Assembly: GCF_003352085.1 (NCBI RefSeq)
Contig: NZ_CP025804.1
Span: 248,001-312,000 of the forward strand
Origin: Sulfitobacter sp. SK012
GTDB taxonomy: Bacteria > Pseudomonadota > Alphaproteobacteria > Rhodobacterales > Rhodobacteraceae
DNA: 64,000 bases
Direction: 5' to 3'
Shown here: positions 37,864 through 47,172 of the stretch, piece by piece
Layout: each line of letters begins with the position of its first letter
Numbering within the stretch: the stretch's first letter is position 1
The notes under the pieces: generated by a model
The model's database searches: none
Told to the model about the DNA's origin: nothing
Seen by the model: only the letters and a program-made list of their open reading frames with translations
Program-made: the position numbers and the translations under genes

Positions 37864-39318
37864 TCAAATCCTCATGATTGTTTGCATCATTTCGTCAACA
37901 GCTTCGTGGACACGCGCGTTTGCAGCATAAGACTGTTCCAAGAGCATGAGATGCTGCAATTCCCTGTCCGTATCGACACCGTCGGCGAGCAACTGTTCAG
38001 TGAGTTCGCCCAAGCGGGCGGAAGAAAAGCTGAGTAACCGCTCTGATTCAGTACGCTCAGCTCCGAATTGGGAGGTGAGTGCTGACACAAGGTTCACGGC
38101 TGAAAATGAACCACCCCCGAAGCTGCCACTGGCCGGAATGCGGGTCGTGTTAAGCGTCTCTCGTAATGTATTGAGCAAACTCGCATCACCCGAATAGCCT
38201 GGGATCGTTGCGTTAAGGCCGTCTCGCAGGCGAAAGGCTTCACCACCCTGATCAGGATCGACTGCAGCGTTAAGCGTCAAGCGCTGGGAGAGGCCGACTT
38301 CGTCCAGAGGATCAAATGCTACGCCCCCGTCCGTGAACAATCCGGGGTCCCCGGGCGCAAGAGTAGTGTCTATCGTCGGATCTTGAAACCGCTCGACCAG
38401 ATCGCGCGCAAGGGCATCTATTTGGCGTTGTGCAGTAGGGCCATATTCATCACGGATTGCGAATTGTGCACCAATGCTACCCCCACGTAGGGGCCCAGTT
38501 TGGGAATCTGAACGTATTGGTAAACCGTTGATGGTCATGCCAGAGAGTGTTCCTGCGCCAACAGATTGATATGCAGTAACTACATTCGCAGAGGTAAAGC
38601 CGACTTCTATAGCAGAGCCATCTAGCAAGATTGCGCCGCCTTCGGTGTAGATGGCTATCTGACCATTGTCCCGTGGTACGGTCCTAATCTGAACCAGCGC
38701 ACCGATCCTATCGACGACCTGTTGCCGCTGATCCATCAGTGACGCAGTGTCGCTGCCGCGAACCTGTGATGATGTGATCTGCGAATTGAGCATCTGGAGC
38801 TGTTCTAGACCCGTGTTCAATTGCTTGACGTCTCGCGAAATCTGGCTATCGGCAGCAGTTCGTGCTTTTTGAATGCCGTCAGATGCGTCAGATAGGCTCG
38901 CAATGAGCGCCTTGGCATCTGAAACTGAACCGGCCAAACGCTCTGGTGCATCAGGACGGCTGGACGCGCTGATCAGACCGCTTTCGAATGCGGCCATACG
39001 GGCGCTGATTGAAAACGCCTCATTTGGCTTTCCAGTCAAACCTTCAATGCGGCCAAAGAAATCGGCTATGAGTTGAGCCCCATTGTTCTTCGCTTCAGCG
39101 AGGCGTTTATCTGATGCGACGCCTTCATTCACCATTCTGGTTATGCCGTCTATCTTGACGCCACCAAAGTCTCCGATGGCTGAGGTCGATAGAGCCAGCA
39201 CACGTCGTCCGTAACCCGGTGTTAGCGCGTTCGAAATATTTGAAGATACCAGTTCCGACGCGCGACCTGCGGCGCGGAGCCCTGACATCGCGTTGTTCAA
39301 TGCACCGGTAATCGACAT
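37864..39318 (-). CDS. flgK: Flagellar hook-associated protein 1
   Basis: 484 residues. The N-terminal rod/hook domain reads MSITGALNNAMSGLRAAGRASELVSSNISNALTPGYGRR, and the C-terminal LEQSYAANARVHEAVDEMMQTIMRI completes the paired helices typical of FlgK. AAAGGAAA precedes ATG. It caps the hook and joins it to FlgL and the filament. Confidence 0.95.
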   Translation of the reverse strand: MSITGALNNAMSGLRAAGRASELVSSNISNALTPGYGRRVLALSTSAIGDFGGVKIDGITRMVNEGVASDKRLAEAKNNGAQLIADFFGRIEGLTGKPNEAFSISARMAAFESGLISASSRPDAPERLAGSVSDAKALIASLSDASDGIQKARTAADSQISRDVKQLNTGLEQLQMLNSQITSSQVRGSDTASLMDQRQQVVDRIGALVQIRTVPRDNGQIAIYTEGGAILLDGSAIEVGFTSANVVTAYQSVGAGTLSGMTINGLPIRSDSQTGPLRGGSIGAQFAIRDEYGPTAQRQIDALARDLVERFQDPTIDTTLAPGDPGLFTDGGVAFDPLDEVGLSQRLTLNAAVDPDQGGEAFRLRDGLNATIPGYSGDASLLNTLRETLNTTRIPASGSFGGGSFSAVNLVSALTSQFGAERTESERLLSFSSARLGELTEQLLADGVDTDRELQHLMLLEQSYAANARVHEAVDEMMQTIMRI

Positions 39319-39373
39319 TTTTTTCCTTTCGATTTGACCCGGAAACGTTGCAGTGGCCGGATTAACTCATGGG

Positions 39374-40684
39374 TCAGCGTTTGATATTTGTGGTTTCCTG
39401 CAACATTTCATCGACCGTTTGGATGACCTTGGCGTTGGAAGAATAGGCGCGCTGAGTTTGAATCATCATGGTCAGTTCGCCAGCAACATCTGTCGCGGAC
39501 TCTTCACGAGCAAAACCAACGATATCACCGGTTGGCCCATCACTTGCGTCCCAAAGAAAGAACGAGCCGCTTTCAACAGAGGGCTGATAGGTCTGGTGGT
39601 CCAGTGCCACCATGCCATTTGGGTTGGGTAGATCGACAAGAGGGACCTGATAAATTGTGCGCGTGATGCCCGTGTCAAAGAATGCATGCACAAAGCCGTT
39701 CGCGTCGACCTCAACGCTGGTCATGTTCCCGACTGGGGAGCCGTCTTTCGAAATATTCACTGGTGCAAAGCTATCAGAAAGCTGGGTGAGGCCACTATTC
39801 TGGCCGGTAACGCCGATATCAATTTCCATCGGCCCACCATCGACTGTGACAACAACGGTGCCTGTCGCAGGATCATAAGTGCCACCAGGGTTGCCTGCCG
39901 CGTCTACAACGGTGGCGAGAGTACCCCCAGCTGAACGGCTATCGTCAAAGGTCAATATGTACTCGCCGATGACTGTCGCTGGGTTGACTGAATCGGTCAG
40001 TGTCATGGTCCATTCATTCGACGTGCCGATGGCCGGTACGGTTGGTGCGAATGTGACGCTGATGCTCTCGGAGGTGCCAAGATTATCGTAATATTCTACG
40101 GAAAGCTGCTGGCTTGTACCGGGTGCCGTGGCTTCAGTTGCAGTTGCCGGAAGGTTAACGCCCAATGTCATTCTGGTCGTTGGTTCGCCAGTGAACTGGT
40201 TTACGTTGATTTGAACAGGTTCCAATCCATCGATCGTATCTCTTGGGAACACAGGTATCGTGCCGTCGGGAAGTGCAGGCCATCCCAATAGCACCAAGCC
40301 TGATTCAGAGCGTAAATAGCCTTCAGAATCGGTCCGGAAGGAGCCAGTTGTCGTGAGGTACATCTGCGTGTCAGTGTTTCCGGCATCAACGTCGGATGCT
40401 TGTGCAACAGGCAACATTCCGCGCCCGCGCACAGCAAGATCCGTCGCATTTGACGTTGAAACAAGAGGGCCGCGTTGATCGATCAGTCGGTTGGTGGTCG
40501 CCCGGACGCCGCCAGCGGAATAAGAACCACCATGCGAGGAAATGACCATAGAATGGAAGTCGGTTTCAACGCGTTTGTACCCATAGGTCGAGGAGTTTGC
40601 GATGTTATCTGAGATGCTGGCCAACCTTGTTGCGTTAGCCTGAAGCCCCGCAACACCTGCGTTTAGCGAAGATGAAATTGTCAT
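39374..40684 (-). CDS. flgE: Flagellar hook protein
   Basis: 436 residues. The N-terminus SSLNAGVAGLQANATRLASISDNIANSSTYGYKR and C-terminal MIQTQRAYSSNAKVIQTVDEMLQETTNIKR are the FlgE/FlgG terminal helices; the large middle domain, rich in T, V and G, fits the hook protein. AAAGG before ATG at 40684 is preferred over a GTG two codons upstream. It lies between motB and flgK in the minus-strand flagellar block. Confidence 0.92.
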   Translation of the reverse strand: MTISSSLNAGVAGLQANATRLASISDNIANSSTYGYKRVETDFHSMVISSHGGSYSAGGVRATTNRLIDQRGPLVSTSNATDLAVRGRGMLPVAQASDVDAGNTDTQMYLTTTGSFRTDSEGYLRSESGLVLLGWPALPDGTIPVFPRDTIDGLEPVQINVNQFTGEPTTRMTLGVNLPATATEATAPGTSQQLSVEYYDNLGTSESISVTFAPTVPAIGTSNEWTMTLTDSVNPATVIGEYILTFDDSRSAGGTLATVVDAAGNPGGTYDPATGTVVVTVDGGPMEIDIGVTGQNSGLTQLSDSFAPVNISKDGSPVGNMTSVEVDANGFVHAFFDTGITRTIYQVPLVDLPNPNGMVALDHQTYQPSVESGSFFLWDASDGPTGDIVGFAREESATDVAGELTMMIQTQRAYSSNAKVIQTVDEMLQETTNIKR

Positions 40685-40785
40685 AGACACGCCTTTCTGC
40701 TCTGTCGGATAACTTGTTGCCTAACTGATAGAGCGGGGGTCTTAATTCCGGCCTAACAGATAAAATTAGCGCTTTTTTTGGAATT

Positions 40786-41631
40786 TCAGATGTCGTCCCG
40801 TAGCAAAACGATCTCCAGCCGATTGTTCCGTTCTGCCATGGTGTTACTCAGCACGGGTTCTCGGTCTGCATGGCCCGTCACACGTTGCATCCGGCTTTTG
40901 TTGATGCCTTTTTCTTCAAGAAGTACCCTCATGCGGGATGCGCGTTGCGCGGATAGTTCCCAAACCGGATTGTTGATCAAAATGACCGGCCGGGTGCGGA
41001 CGTGTCCGCCAACCGCAACGCTGTTGATCACGGTTTTCGATACGTCGGCGATGACCATTGCTATGTCAGACAACAGCGGCGTCGGCATATCTGTTTCACT
41101 AACAAAAAGAGGAGCCCCTGCGAGTGCAAAAATCTCAATGATCAGACCTTCATCGGTAACTCGCGTTATGATGTGTTTAAGCGCGTTTTCCATAACGGCG
41201 GATTCGCCACCATGGCCCAACAGCATTGCATCAAGGGATTCAAAAACTTCGTCCTGCTCAGCAGTGCTTGCCCCATCAGGGTCATTTCCGGTGTTTCCCT
41301 TGGCTTGATTTTCTTCTGTCGGATGTTTGGATGATGCCCCGGTGCCATTCTTGGGGAGGGTCATCTCAGAAAAAATACTCTCGCCCCCGAAAGCACCATT
41401 GCCGCCTCCCGAAACCCGGTTGATCGGGATGGTCGGTGAAAAGTAATCTGCAAGCCCTTTGCGCTGTTGTTCTGTTGTCGCGTTCAACAGCCACATCAGC
41501 ATGAAAAAAGCCATCATTGCGGTTACAAAATCCGCATAGGCCACCTTCCATGCGCCACCATGGTGGCCACCACCGCTGATGACCTTTTTTCGCTTGATAA
41601 TGATGGGCCGCACATTTGCTGGCTCACTCAT
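40786..41631 (-). CDS. motB: Flagellar motor stator protein
   Basis: 281 residues. A short cytoplasmic start (RPIIIKRKKVISGGGHHGGAWKVAYADFVTAMMAFFMLMWLL) leads into the single membrane helix that carries the proton-binding Asp. The C-terminal half is an OmpA-like peptidoglycan-binding domain with NPVWELSAQRASRMRVLLEEKG and RVTGHADREPV. GAGGTG precedes ATG at 41631. The partner motA is not in the window. Confidence 0.92.
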   Translation of the reverse strand: MSEPANVRPIIIKRKKVISGGGHHGGAWKVAYADFVTAMMAFFMLMWLLNATTEQQRKGLADYFSPTIPINRVSGGGNGAFGGESIFSEMTLPKNGTGASSKHPTEENQAKGNTGNDPDGASTAEQDEVFESLDAMLLGHGGESAVMENALKHIITRVTDEGLIIEIFALAGAPLFVSETDMPTPLLSDIAMVIADVSKTVINSVAVGGHVRTRPVILINNPVWELSAQRASRMRVLLEEKGINKSRMQRVTGHADREPVLSNTMAERNNRLEIVLLRDDI

Positions 41632-41784
41632 GCTGTCACCTCTTCTCACCCGAAGACCAGACTTAACTCCAAGCGGTTACAGCCAGTTTAACAATTCCAA
41701 TTGCGCCTATTTTTTCAAAGAGAGCAGGCCTTGCACTATGGTTCAATTTGGCACCTGATGCCCGCAGGAGATGAGGGGCATGGC

Positions 41785-43020
41785 ATGGAAATAGCGATCA
41801 CGGACAGCCGGTATGCTTGGCTGCGCTTGGGGCTGACCTTGCTTGTCGGCGCGATCATCAACGCGGGTATGTGGGCGATTATTGTGATCATGCCTGCTGT
41901 TGAGGCCGAATTCGGTCTGAGCCGTGCGGCGTCTTCGATGCCCTATACGCTGACGATGATCGGGTTTGCGATCGGCAATTACGTCATCGGCCGAGCCGTC
42001 GACCGTTTTGGAATTACGCTGGCTTTGATCGTCGCGACATTATGTACGGCGGCAGGATACGCTTTGGCGACGTTGTCCGGATCGGTCGCAATGCTGTCTT
42101 TGGCGCAGCTACTTGTTGGATTCGCCTCTGCGGTTGGGTTTGGTCCGCTGATCGCGGATATTTCGCATTGGTTCGTACGCCGTCGCGGCATTGCCGTCGC
42201 GATTGCGGCCAGTGGAAACTATTTGTCGGGCGCGATCTGGCCAATGTTGCTGGCGGGTGTCTTGCAAGACAGCGGCTGGCGTTCGGTTTATCTAGTGATG
42301 GCTGCTGTGACACTGGTGCTCGTCATCCCGTTGGCTTTGACGTTGCGCAGACAACTGCCCGAAGCTGTGAGGGACGCGGCGCAGCAACAATCCAACCTCA
42401 ATTCCCGGTCCTCCGGCCTTAGCCCACGTGCGTTACAAATCCTTCTGGGAGTGGCCGGATTGGGGTGTTGCGTGGCGATGTCGATGCCGCAGGTACACAT
42501 CGTGGCGTTGTGCGTCGGATTGGGGTTTGGACCTGCCGTGGGCGCACAAATGCTGTCGCTAATGCTGATGGGCGGGGTTGCTTCACGGTTGGTATCAGGA
42601 TTGGTCGCAGATCGGTTGGGCGGGGTGCGAACACTGCTGATCGGTTCGGTGCTGCAATGCATCGCCCTCTTCCTCTATCTGCCGTCCGGAGGGATGGTTT
42701 CGCTCTATGTGGTCAGCTTGGTCTTTGGAATGAGCCAGGGTGGCATTGTCCCAAGTTACGCGCTGATTGTGCGGGAATATATGCCTGCAAAAGAGGCCGG
42801 TGCGCGGGTCGGGTTTGTCATGATGGCAACGATCATGGGCATGGCGCTGGGCGGTTGGGTGTCGGGCTTGATTTATGACTTGAGCGGTTCCTATGAGCTG
42901 GCTTTTGTCAACGGCATCGTCTGGAATGGAATGAACATTGCGATCATGCTTTGGCTGCTGGCGCGATCCAAGCCCGTAACCGGCGCACGCGCAACACTTC
43001 GCACGGCTTCTGCCGGGTAG
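41785..43020 (+). CDS. MFS transporter, monocarboxylate/oxalate-formate type
   Basis: 411 residues with about 12 membrane spans. Motif A (VIGRAVDRFGI) follows the second span and a repeat (VSGLVADRLGGVRTLL) opens the second half. The pattern INAGMWAIIVIMPAVEAEFGLSRAASSMPYTL is typical of the OFA/monocarboxylate porter group. AGGGG before ATG favours 41785; an ATG at 41758 is possible. The substrate is unknown. Confidence 0.8.
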   Translation: MEIAITDSRYAWLRLGLTLLVGAIINAGMWAIIVIMPAVEAEFGLSRAASSMPYTLTMIGFAIGNYVIGRAVDRFGITLALIVATLCTAAGYALATLSGSVAMLSLAQLLVGFASAVGFGPLIADISHWFVRRRGIAVAIAASGNYLSGAIWPMLLAGVLQDSGWRSVYLVMAAVTLVLVIPLALTLRRQLPEAVRDAAQQQSNLNSRSSGLSPRALQILLGVAGLGCCVAMSMPQVHIVALCVGLGFGPAVGAQMLSLMLMGGVASRLVSGLVADRLGGVRTLLIGSVLQCIALFLYLPSGGMVSLYVVSLVFGMSQGGIVPSYALIVREYMPAKEAGARVGFVMMATIMGMALGGWVSGLIYDLSGSYELAFVNGIVWNGMNIAIMLWLLARSKPVTGARATLRTASAG

Positions 43021-43063
43021 GACGGTTAACGCCATATGGACAAGGAAAGTTGGACGGCACAAT

Positions 43064-43095
43064 CCGTACACAACCTGTGCACCATCTGTACACGG
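43064..43095. repeat. Imperfect dyad with three TGTRCAC-like repeats
   Basis: Between the convergent MFS and trhO genes lies an imperfect 32-base dyad (CCGT...ACGG ends, central GTGCAC) with repeated TGTGCAC/TGTACAC words. It lies between two 3' ends, so an operator role is unlikely; a weak terminator or chance are alternatives. Confidence 0.2.
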
Positions 43096-43150
43096 CTCGT
43101 ATGACATTGGCTTGGTAACAAGGCGCGCGGTGGGATGTGTTAGCGAAGTG

Positions 43151-44062
43151 TTAAGTTTCGTCTGACCTGTAGTGGACCTCGCCACGTTCCTTGGCCAAAC
43201 GCATCTGTTTCTGGCGTTCGCGGAAACGGTTTTTGTCGAATTCTGAGGTCTCATTTACGCATTGATGACAGCTTACGCCGGCCTCATATTCTTCGCGCGA
43301 TGTATCTGCGGGCAGGATCGGACGACGGCACCCATGGCACAGCATATGCGGGCCGGGGACCAACCCATGGCCGACGCTGACGCGGTTATCAAAGACGAAA
43401 CATTCGCCCTGCCATGTGCTGTCTTCTTGAGGCACGTCTTCGAGGTATTTCAGAATACCGCCCTTGAGGTGGAATACATCCTCGACCCCTTGGCCAATCA
43501 GATAGTTCGTTGATTTTTCACACCGAATGCCACCGGTACAAAACATCGCGATTTTCTTGTTGTGAAAGCGGCCCTTGTTCGCCTCCCACCACGCAGGAAA
43601 ATCGCCAAAACTGGTGGTCGATGGATCAACCGCGCCATCAAAACTACCGATGGCGACTTCGTAATCGTTGCGGGTGTCGATCACTGCAACGTCGGGCTGG
43701 GTAATCAGCGCGTTCCAGTCTGTGGGCGAGACATAATGACCGGTGCCTGTCAGCGGATCGACGTCTGGCTGACCCATGGTGACAATCTCGCGTTTGATGC
43801 GCACTTTCATTTTGCCAAATGGGGCCGTTTTGGCAGTGGATTCTTTCCATTCGAGGGCCGCGCATCCTGGCAAGGCGCGCAGATGACTGATCACGGCGTC
43901 GATGCCTTTTCGAGAACCTGCGATCGTGCCATTAACCCCTTCGCCCGCTAACAAAAGCGTGCCTTGCACACCCTCTTGCAGACACAACTCTTCGAGAGGT
44001 GGTTTCAATGCTGCGGGGTCGTCAAACCGGGCAAAATGATAAAGGGCGGCAATGGTATACAT
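43151..44062 (-). CDS. trhO: Oxygen-dependent tRNA uridine(34) hydroxylase (rhodanese family)
   Basis: 303 residues. The N-terminal ferredoxin-like part (GVQGTLLLAGEGVNGTIAG) and the rhodanese domain with active Cys175 (MFCTGGIRCEKSTNYL) are diagnostic of TrhO (YceA), which makes 5-hydroxyuridine at the tRNA wobble position using O2. The C-terminal tail has two Cys pairs (CHGCRRP, CHQC) typical of the family. It stands alone, convergent with the MFS gene. Confidence 0.93.
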   Translation of the reverse strand: MYTIAALYHFARFDDPAALKPPLEELCLQEGVQGTLLLAGEGVNGTIAGSRKGIDAVISHLRALPGCAALEWKESTAKTAPFGKMKVRIKREIVTMGQPDVDPLTGTGHYVSPTDWNALITQPDVAVIDTRNDYEVAIGSFDGAVDPSTTSFGDFPAWWEANKGRFHNKKIAMFCTGGIRCEKSTNYLIGQGVEDVFHLKGGILKYLEDVPQEDSTWQGECFVFDNRVSVGHGLVPGPHMLCHGCRRPILPADTSREEYEAGVSCHQCVNETSEFDKNRFRERQKQMRLAKERGEVHYRSDET

Positions 44063-44152
44063 GGGTCAGCAAATAGGCGCGTCTGGGGCTGTTGTGCAAG
44101 GGTCCGGTGGGGTAAAACCAACTCTATAGGGCCATAGAAGTGAGGATTTCCC

Positions 44153-44746
44153 ATGCATGCGCTACTCGTGATCGACGTTCAGAATGATTTTTGCCCCGGG
44201 GGCGCGCTGGCTGTGGCAGGCGGAAATGAGATCGTTCAGGGCATCAACGGGATCATGCCAGAGTTTGGCGCAGTGATTTTATCGCAGGATTGGCACCCTG
44301 CAGGACATTCATCATTTGCCAGTTCGCATGACGGGGCGTCGCCCTATGATCTGACACAGATGCCTTATGGTCCGCAGGTGCTTTGGCCTGATCATTGTAT
44401 TCAAGGCAGCGGTGGGGCTGCGTTTCATGACGATCTGTTGGAGGGTCGTGCCGATCTGATTGTGCGCAAAGGGTTTAACCCCGCGATCGACAGCTATTCG
44501 GCGTTTTTCGAGAATGATCACAGCACGCCAACGGGTTTGGAGGGGTATTTGCACACCCGCGGTATTACCCAAGTGACGCTTGTTGGATTGGCGCTGGATT
44601 TTTGCGTCAACTTTTCTGCTGTGGATGCGGCAAAGCTGGGGTTTGACGTAACGGTCCGTCAGGATTTGTGCCGCGCGATTGATCTGGACGGGTCGCTGGA
44701 TGGTGCCTTGGCAGGGATGACGGCGGCGGGTGTGACGCTGATCTAA
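44153..44746 (+). CDS. pncA: Nicotinamidase
   Basis: 197 residues. The catalytic triad is visible as Asp8 (VIDVQNDF), Lys in IVRKGF near residue 103, and Cys in LDFCVNFSAVDA near 146; the metal-binding block SQDWHPAGHSSFA is also present. It hydrolyses nicotinamide to nicotinate, which PncB (45880-47172) then uses for NAD. Its 3' end overlaps the convergent DUF1330 gene by four bases. Confidence 0.94.
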   Translation: MHALLVIDVQNDFCPGGALAVAGGNEIVQGINGIMPEFGAVILSQDWHPAGHSSFASSHDGASPYDLTQMPYGPQVLWPDHCIQGSGGAAFHDDLLEGRADLIVRKGFNPAIDSYSAFFENDHSTPTGLEGYLHTRGITQVTLVGLALDFCVNFSAVDAAKLGFDVTVRQDLCRAIDLDGSLDGALAGMTAAGVTLI

Positions 44747-45030
44747 ACCCCTTCGACGATCATCAGATCGGTGTCCGCGGCTTGCTGCCGGACCGCGCGG
44801 GCTTCACCGTAGCCTTGCGATTCGTAGAACCGACGGGCGGTATCGACATCCGGAAATTCGACTACGATTGTAAGGGACTTCATTTGACCTTCGCGCTGTT
44901 CGGCGGTGGGGTTGCCCACCAGCACCTTGCCGCCAAACTCCGATAGAACGCTGGCGGACATTTCGCGAAACTGTCCGAATTTCTCGGCGTTGTGAACATC
45001 GATATGGGCAATAATATAGCCTTTGGACAT
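44743..45030 (-). CDS. DUF1330 protein
   Basis: 95 residues with the ferredoxin-like dimer pattern of DUF1330 (YIIAHIDVHNAEKFGQFREMSASVLSEFGGKVLV, then TIVVEFPDVDTARRFYESQGYGEARAVRQQAADTDLMIVEG). GGAGG before ATG fixes the start at 45030. Function is unknown; relatives resemble small monooxygenase or isomerase folds. Confidence 0.85.
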   Translation of the reverse strand: MSKGYIIAHIDVHNAEKFGQFREMSASVLSEFGGKVLVGNPTAEQREGQMKSLTIVVEFPDVDTARRFYESQGYGEARAVRQQAADTDLMIVEGV

Positions 45031-45092
45031 GGATGATCCTCCTTTGATAGCCATATCTTAGCGGGCGATGACTGATCCGTTAAGGTCGCGCT

Positions 45093-45728
45093 TTAAATCC
45101 CGTCGAAGACCGGGCGACCGTTGGCTATGACACCTTTGATGATCCGTAGGCCCTTGCGTTGCTGGGCGCGGTCACCGAAGCGGTCGTTGGATAAGATTGG
45201 TTGGCCGGTGCTGCGCGCGTGCTTGAGGATGAACACATCCGCTTCGGTGCCGGCAGGGCAAACCATGACAGCGCGTTGTGACAAGCCAAGGGCATGGGCA
45301 AAGCGTTTTTCGTTAAGCGTCGTGTCCTTGAGGTGGTGCCGGGAAGAAGCATCCAGGAAGACGGTTGGTACGAGATCGCGACGTTTCAGGTCAGCGACAA
45401 CCGCGCGCAAAGTATCAAGTTGTGGGGTCTGATCGTCCCAATAAAGCACGTTGGTGCCGTCGACGATGATGCCATTTTCGGTTTTACGCGGCCTAGGGGC
45501 GGGTAGGGTACGGCCCCGGCGTGCCGCGGCGATGCATATGAGAATAAATGTGGTGGCCCCGATCCAATAGGGCGCGTTGGTTTGGTCAAGCGGGGCAACG
45601 TAGAAAAAATAACTCGCCAGTGCAGCCGTTGCGATTAGGGTAATCCACAGCTGCAGTCTAAGGCTGGCAATATAGCCTATGATCGCAAAAATAGCAGTCA
45701 CGGTCATCAGGATATGCAGTGGCGTCAT
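45093..45728 (-). CDS. Membrane-anchored NYN-domain (Zc3h12a-like) nuclease
   Basis: 211 residues. Three hydrophobic segments fill the first 65 residues, then a PIN-like NYN domain begins with GIIVDGTNVLYWDD (acidic metal ligand) and continues with VPTVFLDASSRHHLKD and GTEADVFILKHARSTGQPILSNDRFGDRA. The spread of Asp residues fits a metal-dependent RNase. The start at 45728 (MTPLHIL) has GAGGCC upstream; the longer reading frame is not membrane-like. Between pncA and pncB; the RNA target is unknown. Confidence 0.75.
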   Translation of the reverse strand: MTPLHILMTVTAIFAIIGYIASLRLQLWITLIATAALASYFFYVAPLDQTNAPYWIGATTFILICIAAARRGRTLPAPRPRKTENGIIVDGTNVLYWDDQTPQLDTLRAVVADLKRRDLVPTVFLDASSRHHLKDTTLNEKRFAHALGLSQRAVMVCPAGTEADVFILKHARSTGQPILSNDRFGDRAQQRKGLRIIKGVIANGRPVFDGI

Positions 45729-45879
45729 TGCGGGCCTCGGGTTGTTTTGCCCCGAATTAAAGCCGTCGCACGGGGCGCTGCAAGGGGGTTGGCCGCCGGG
45801 TTTTGGGTGTTGGACGTTTGGTACTTGCGCGCAGTGCACATCCCTTGGCACAAATGGCCAATCCTAAGAGGAAGTTACC

Positions 45880-47172
45880 ATGGTCGATATTGCAAGCCGT
45901 GTCTGGAACCACAAGTGGAAGATCGATCCGATTGTACGGTCGCTTATCGACACGGATTTTTACAAGCTGCTGATGTGCCAGAGCATTTTTCACAACAAAC
46001 CTGACACCCAGGTTACGTTCAGCCTGATCAACCGCTCCAAGCATATCCCGCTGGCCGAGCTGGTTGATGAGGGGGAGTTGCGCGAGCAGTTAGATCACGT
46101 GCGCTCGCTGTCGCTTAGCCGCGGAGAAAGCACATGGCTGCGGGGCAATACGTTTTATGGCAAGCGCCAGATGTTCCGGTCTGATTTCATGGAGTGGTTT
46201 GAGGGCCTGCGCCTGCCTCCGTATCATCTTGAGCGTAAGGGCGATCAGTATGAGCTGACCTTTGAGGGCAAATGGCACGAGGTCATGTTGTGGGAAATTC
46301 CCGCTCTTGCGATCCTCATGGAGCTGCGCGGGCGTGCAGTTCTGGGCAAGATGGGCAAGTTTGAGCTGCAGGTGCTTTATGCCCGAGCCATGACGAGAGT
46401 TTGGGAAAAGATCGAAGCCCTGCGCGAAGTGCCGGACCTGTCGATTGCTGATTTTGGCACGCGGCGGCGGCATTCATATCTTTGGCAAGACTGGTGTGTG
46501 CAGGCAATGCAGTCGGGCCTAGGCGAGGCATTCACTGGTACGTCCAACTGCAAGATCGCCATGACCCGCGAGCTGGAGGCGATCGGGACAAATGCCCATG
46601 AGTTGCCGATGGTCTATGCCGCCTTGGCTGAAAATGACGAAGCATTGTTTAATGCGCCTTATGACGTCCTGTCGGATTGGCATGACGAGCATGAGGGCAA
46701 TCTGCGCATTATCTTGCCCGACACTTATGGCTCAGCTGGTTTCCTTGATAACGCGCCGGATTGGCTGGCGGGGTGGACGGGGATTCGCATCGACAGCGGT
46801 GATCCTGCAACCATGGCGCAGGTCGCCATCGACTGGTGGCGCGCACGAGGTGAGGACCCGACAACAAAGCGGGTTATCTTTAGTGATGGTCTGGATGTCG
46901 AGAAAATCAAAGAGCTGCATTTGCAGTTTGCAGGCAAGGTGAACGTGTCGTTCGGGTGGGGCACGCTGTTGACCAATGATTTCCGCAGGCTTGTTCCGGG
47001 CGACCAGTTGGCTCCGTTTTCGTTAGTCTGCAAAGCGGTCAGTGCCAATGGCAAACCAACGGTCAAGTTGTCGGATAATCCGAATAAGGCGATGGGGCCT
47101 CCGGACGAAATTGAACGTTATAAGCGCGTGTTTGATTTGGGTGTTCAGGTGGCTGATGAGGTCGTGGTCTGA
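45880..47172 (+). CDS. pncB: Nicotinate phosphoribosyltransferase
   Basis: 430 residues. PncB joins nicotinate to PRPP to give nicotinate mononucleotide. Family marks are SLIDTDFYKLLMCQSIFH near residue 22, FGTRRRHSYLWQDW near 190 with the autophosphorylated-His region, GTSNCKIA, and DSGDP near 306. AGAGGAAG precedes ATG. With pncA it completes the route from nicotinamide to NAD precursors. The last 28 bases overlap the convergent EamA gene. Confidence 0.94.
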   Translation: MVDIASRVWNHKWKIDPIVRSLIDTDFYKLLMCQSIFHNKPDTQVTFSLINRSKHIPLAELVDEGELREQLDHVRSLSLSRGESTWLRGNTFYGKRQMFRSDFMEWFEGLRLPPYHLERKGDQYELTFEGKWHEVMLWEIPALAILMELRGRAVLGKMGKFELQVLYARAMTRVWEKIEALREVPDLSIADFGTRRRHSYLWQDWCVQAMQSGLGEAFTGTSNCKIAMTRELEAIGTNAHELPMVYAALAENDEALFNAPYDVLSDWHDEHEGNLRIILPDTYGSAGFLDNAPDWLAGWTGIRIDSGDPATMAQVAIDWWRARGEDPTTKRVIFSDGLDVEKIKELHLQFAGKVNVSFGWGTLLTNDFRRLVPGDQLAPFSLVCKAVSANGKPTVKLSDNPNKAMGPPDEIERYKRVFDLGVQVADEVVV

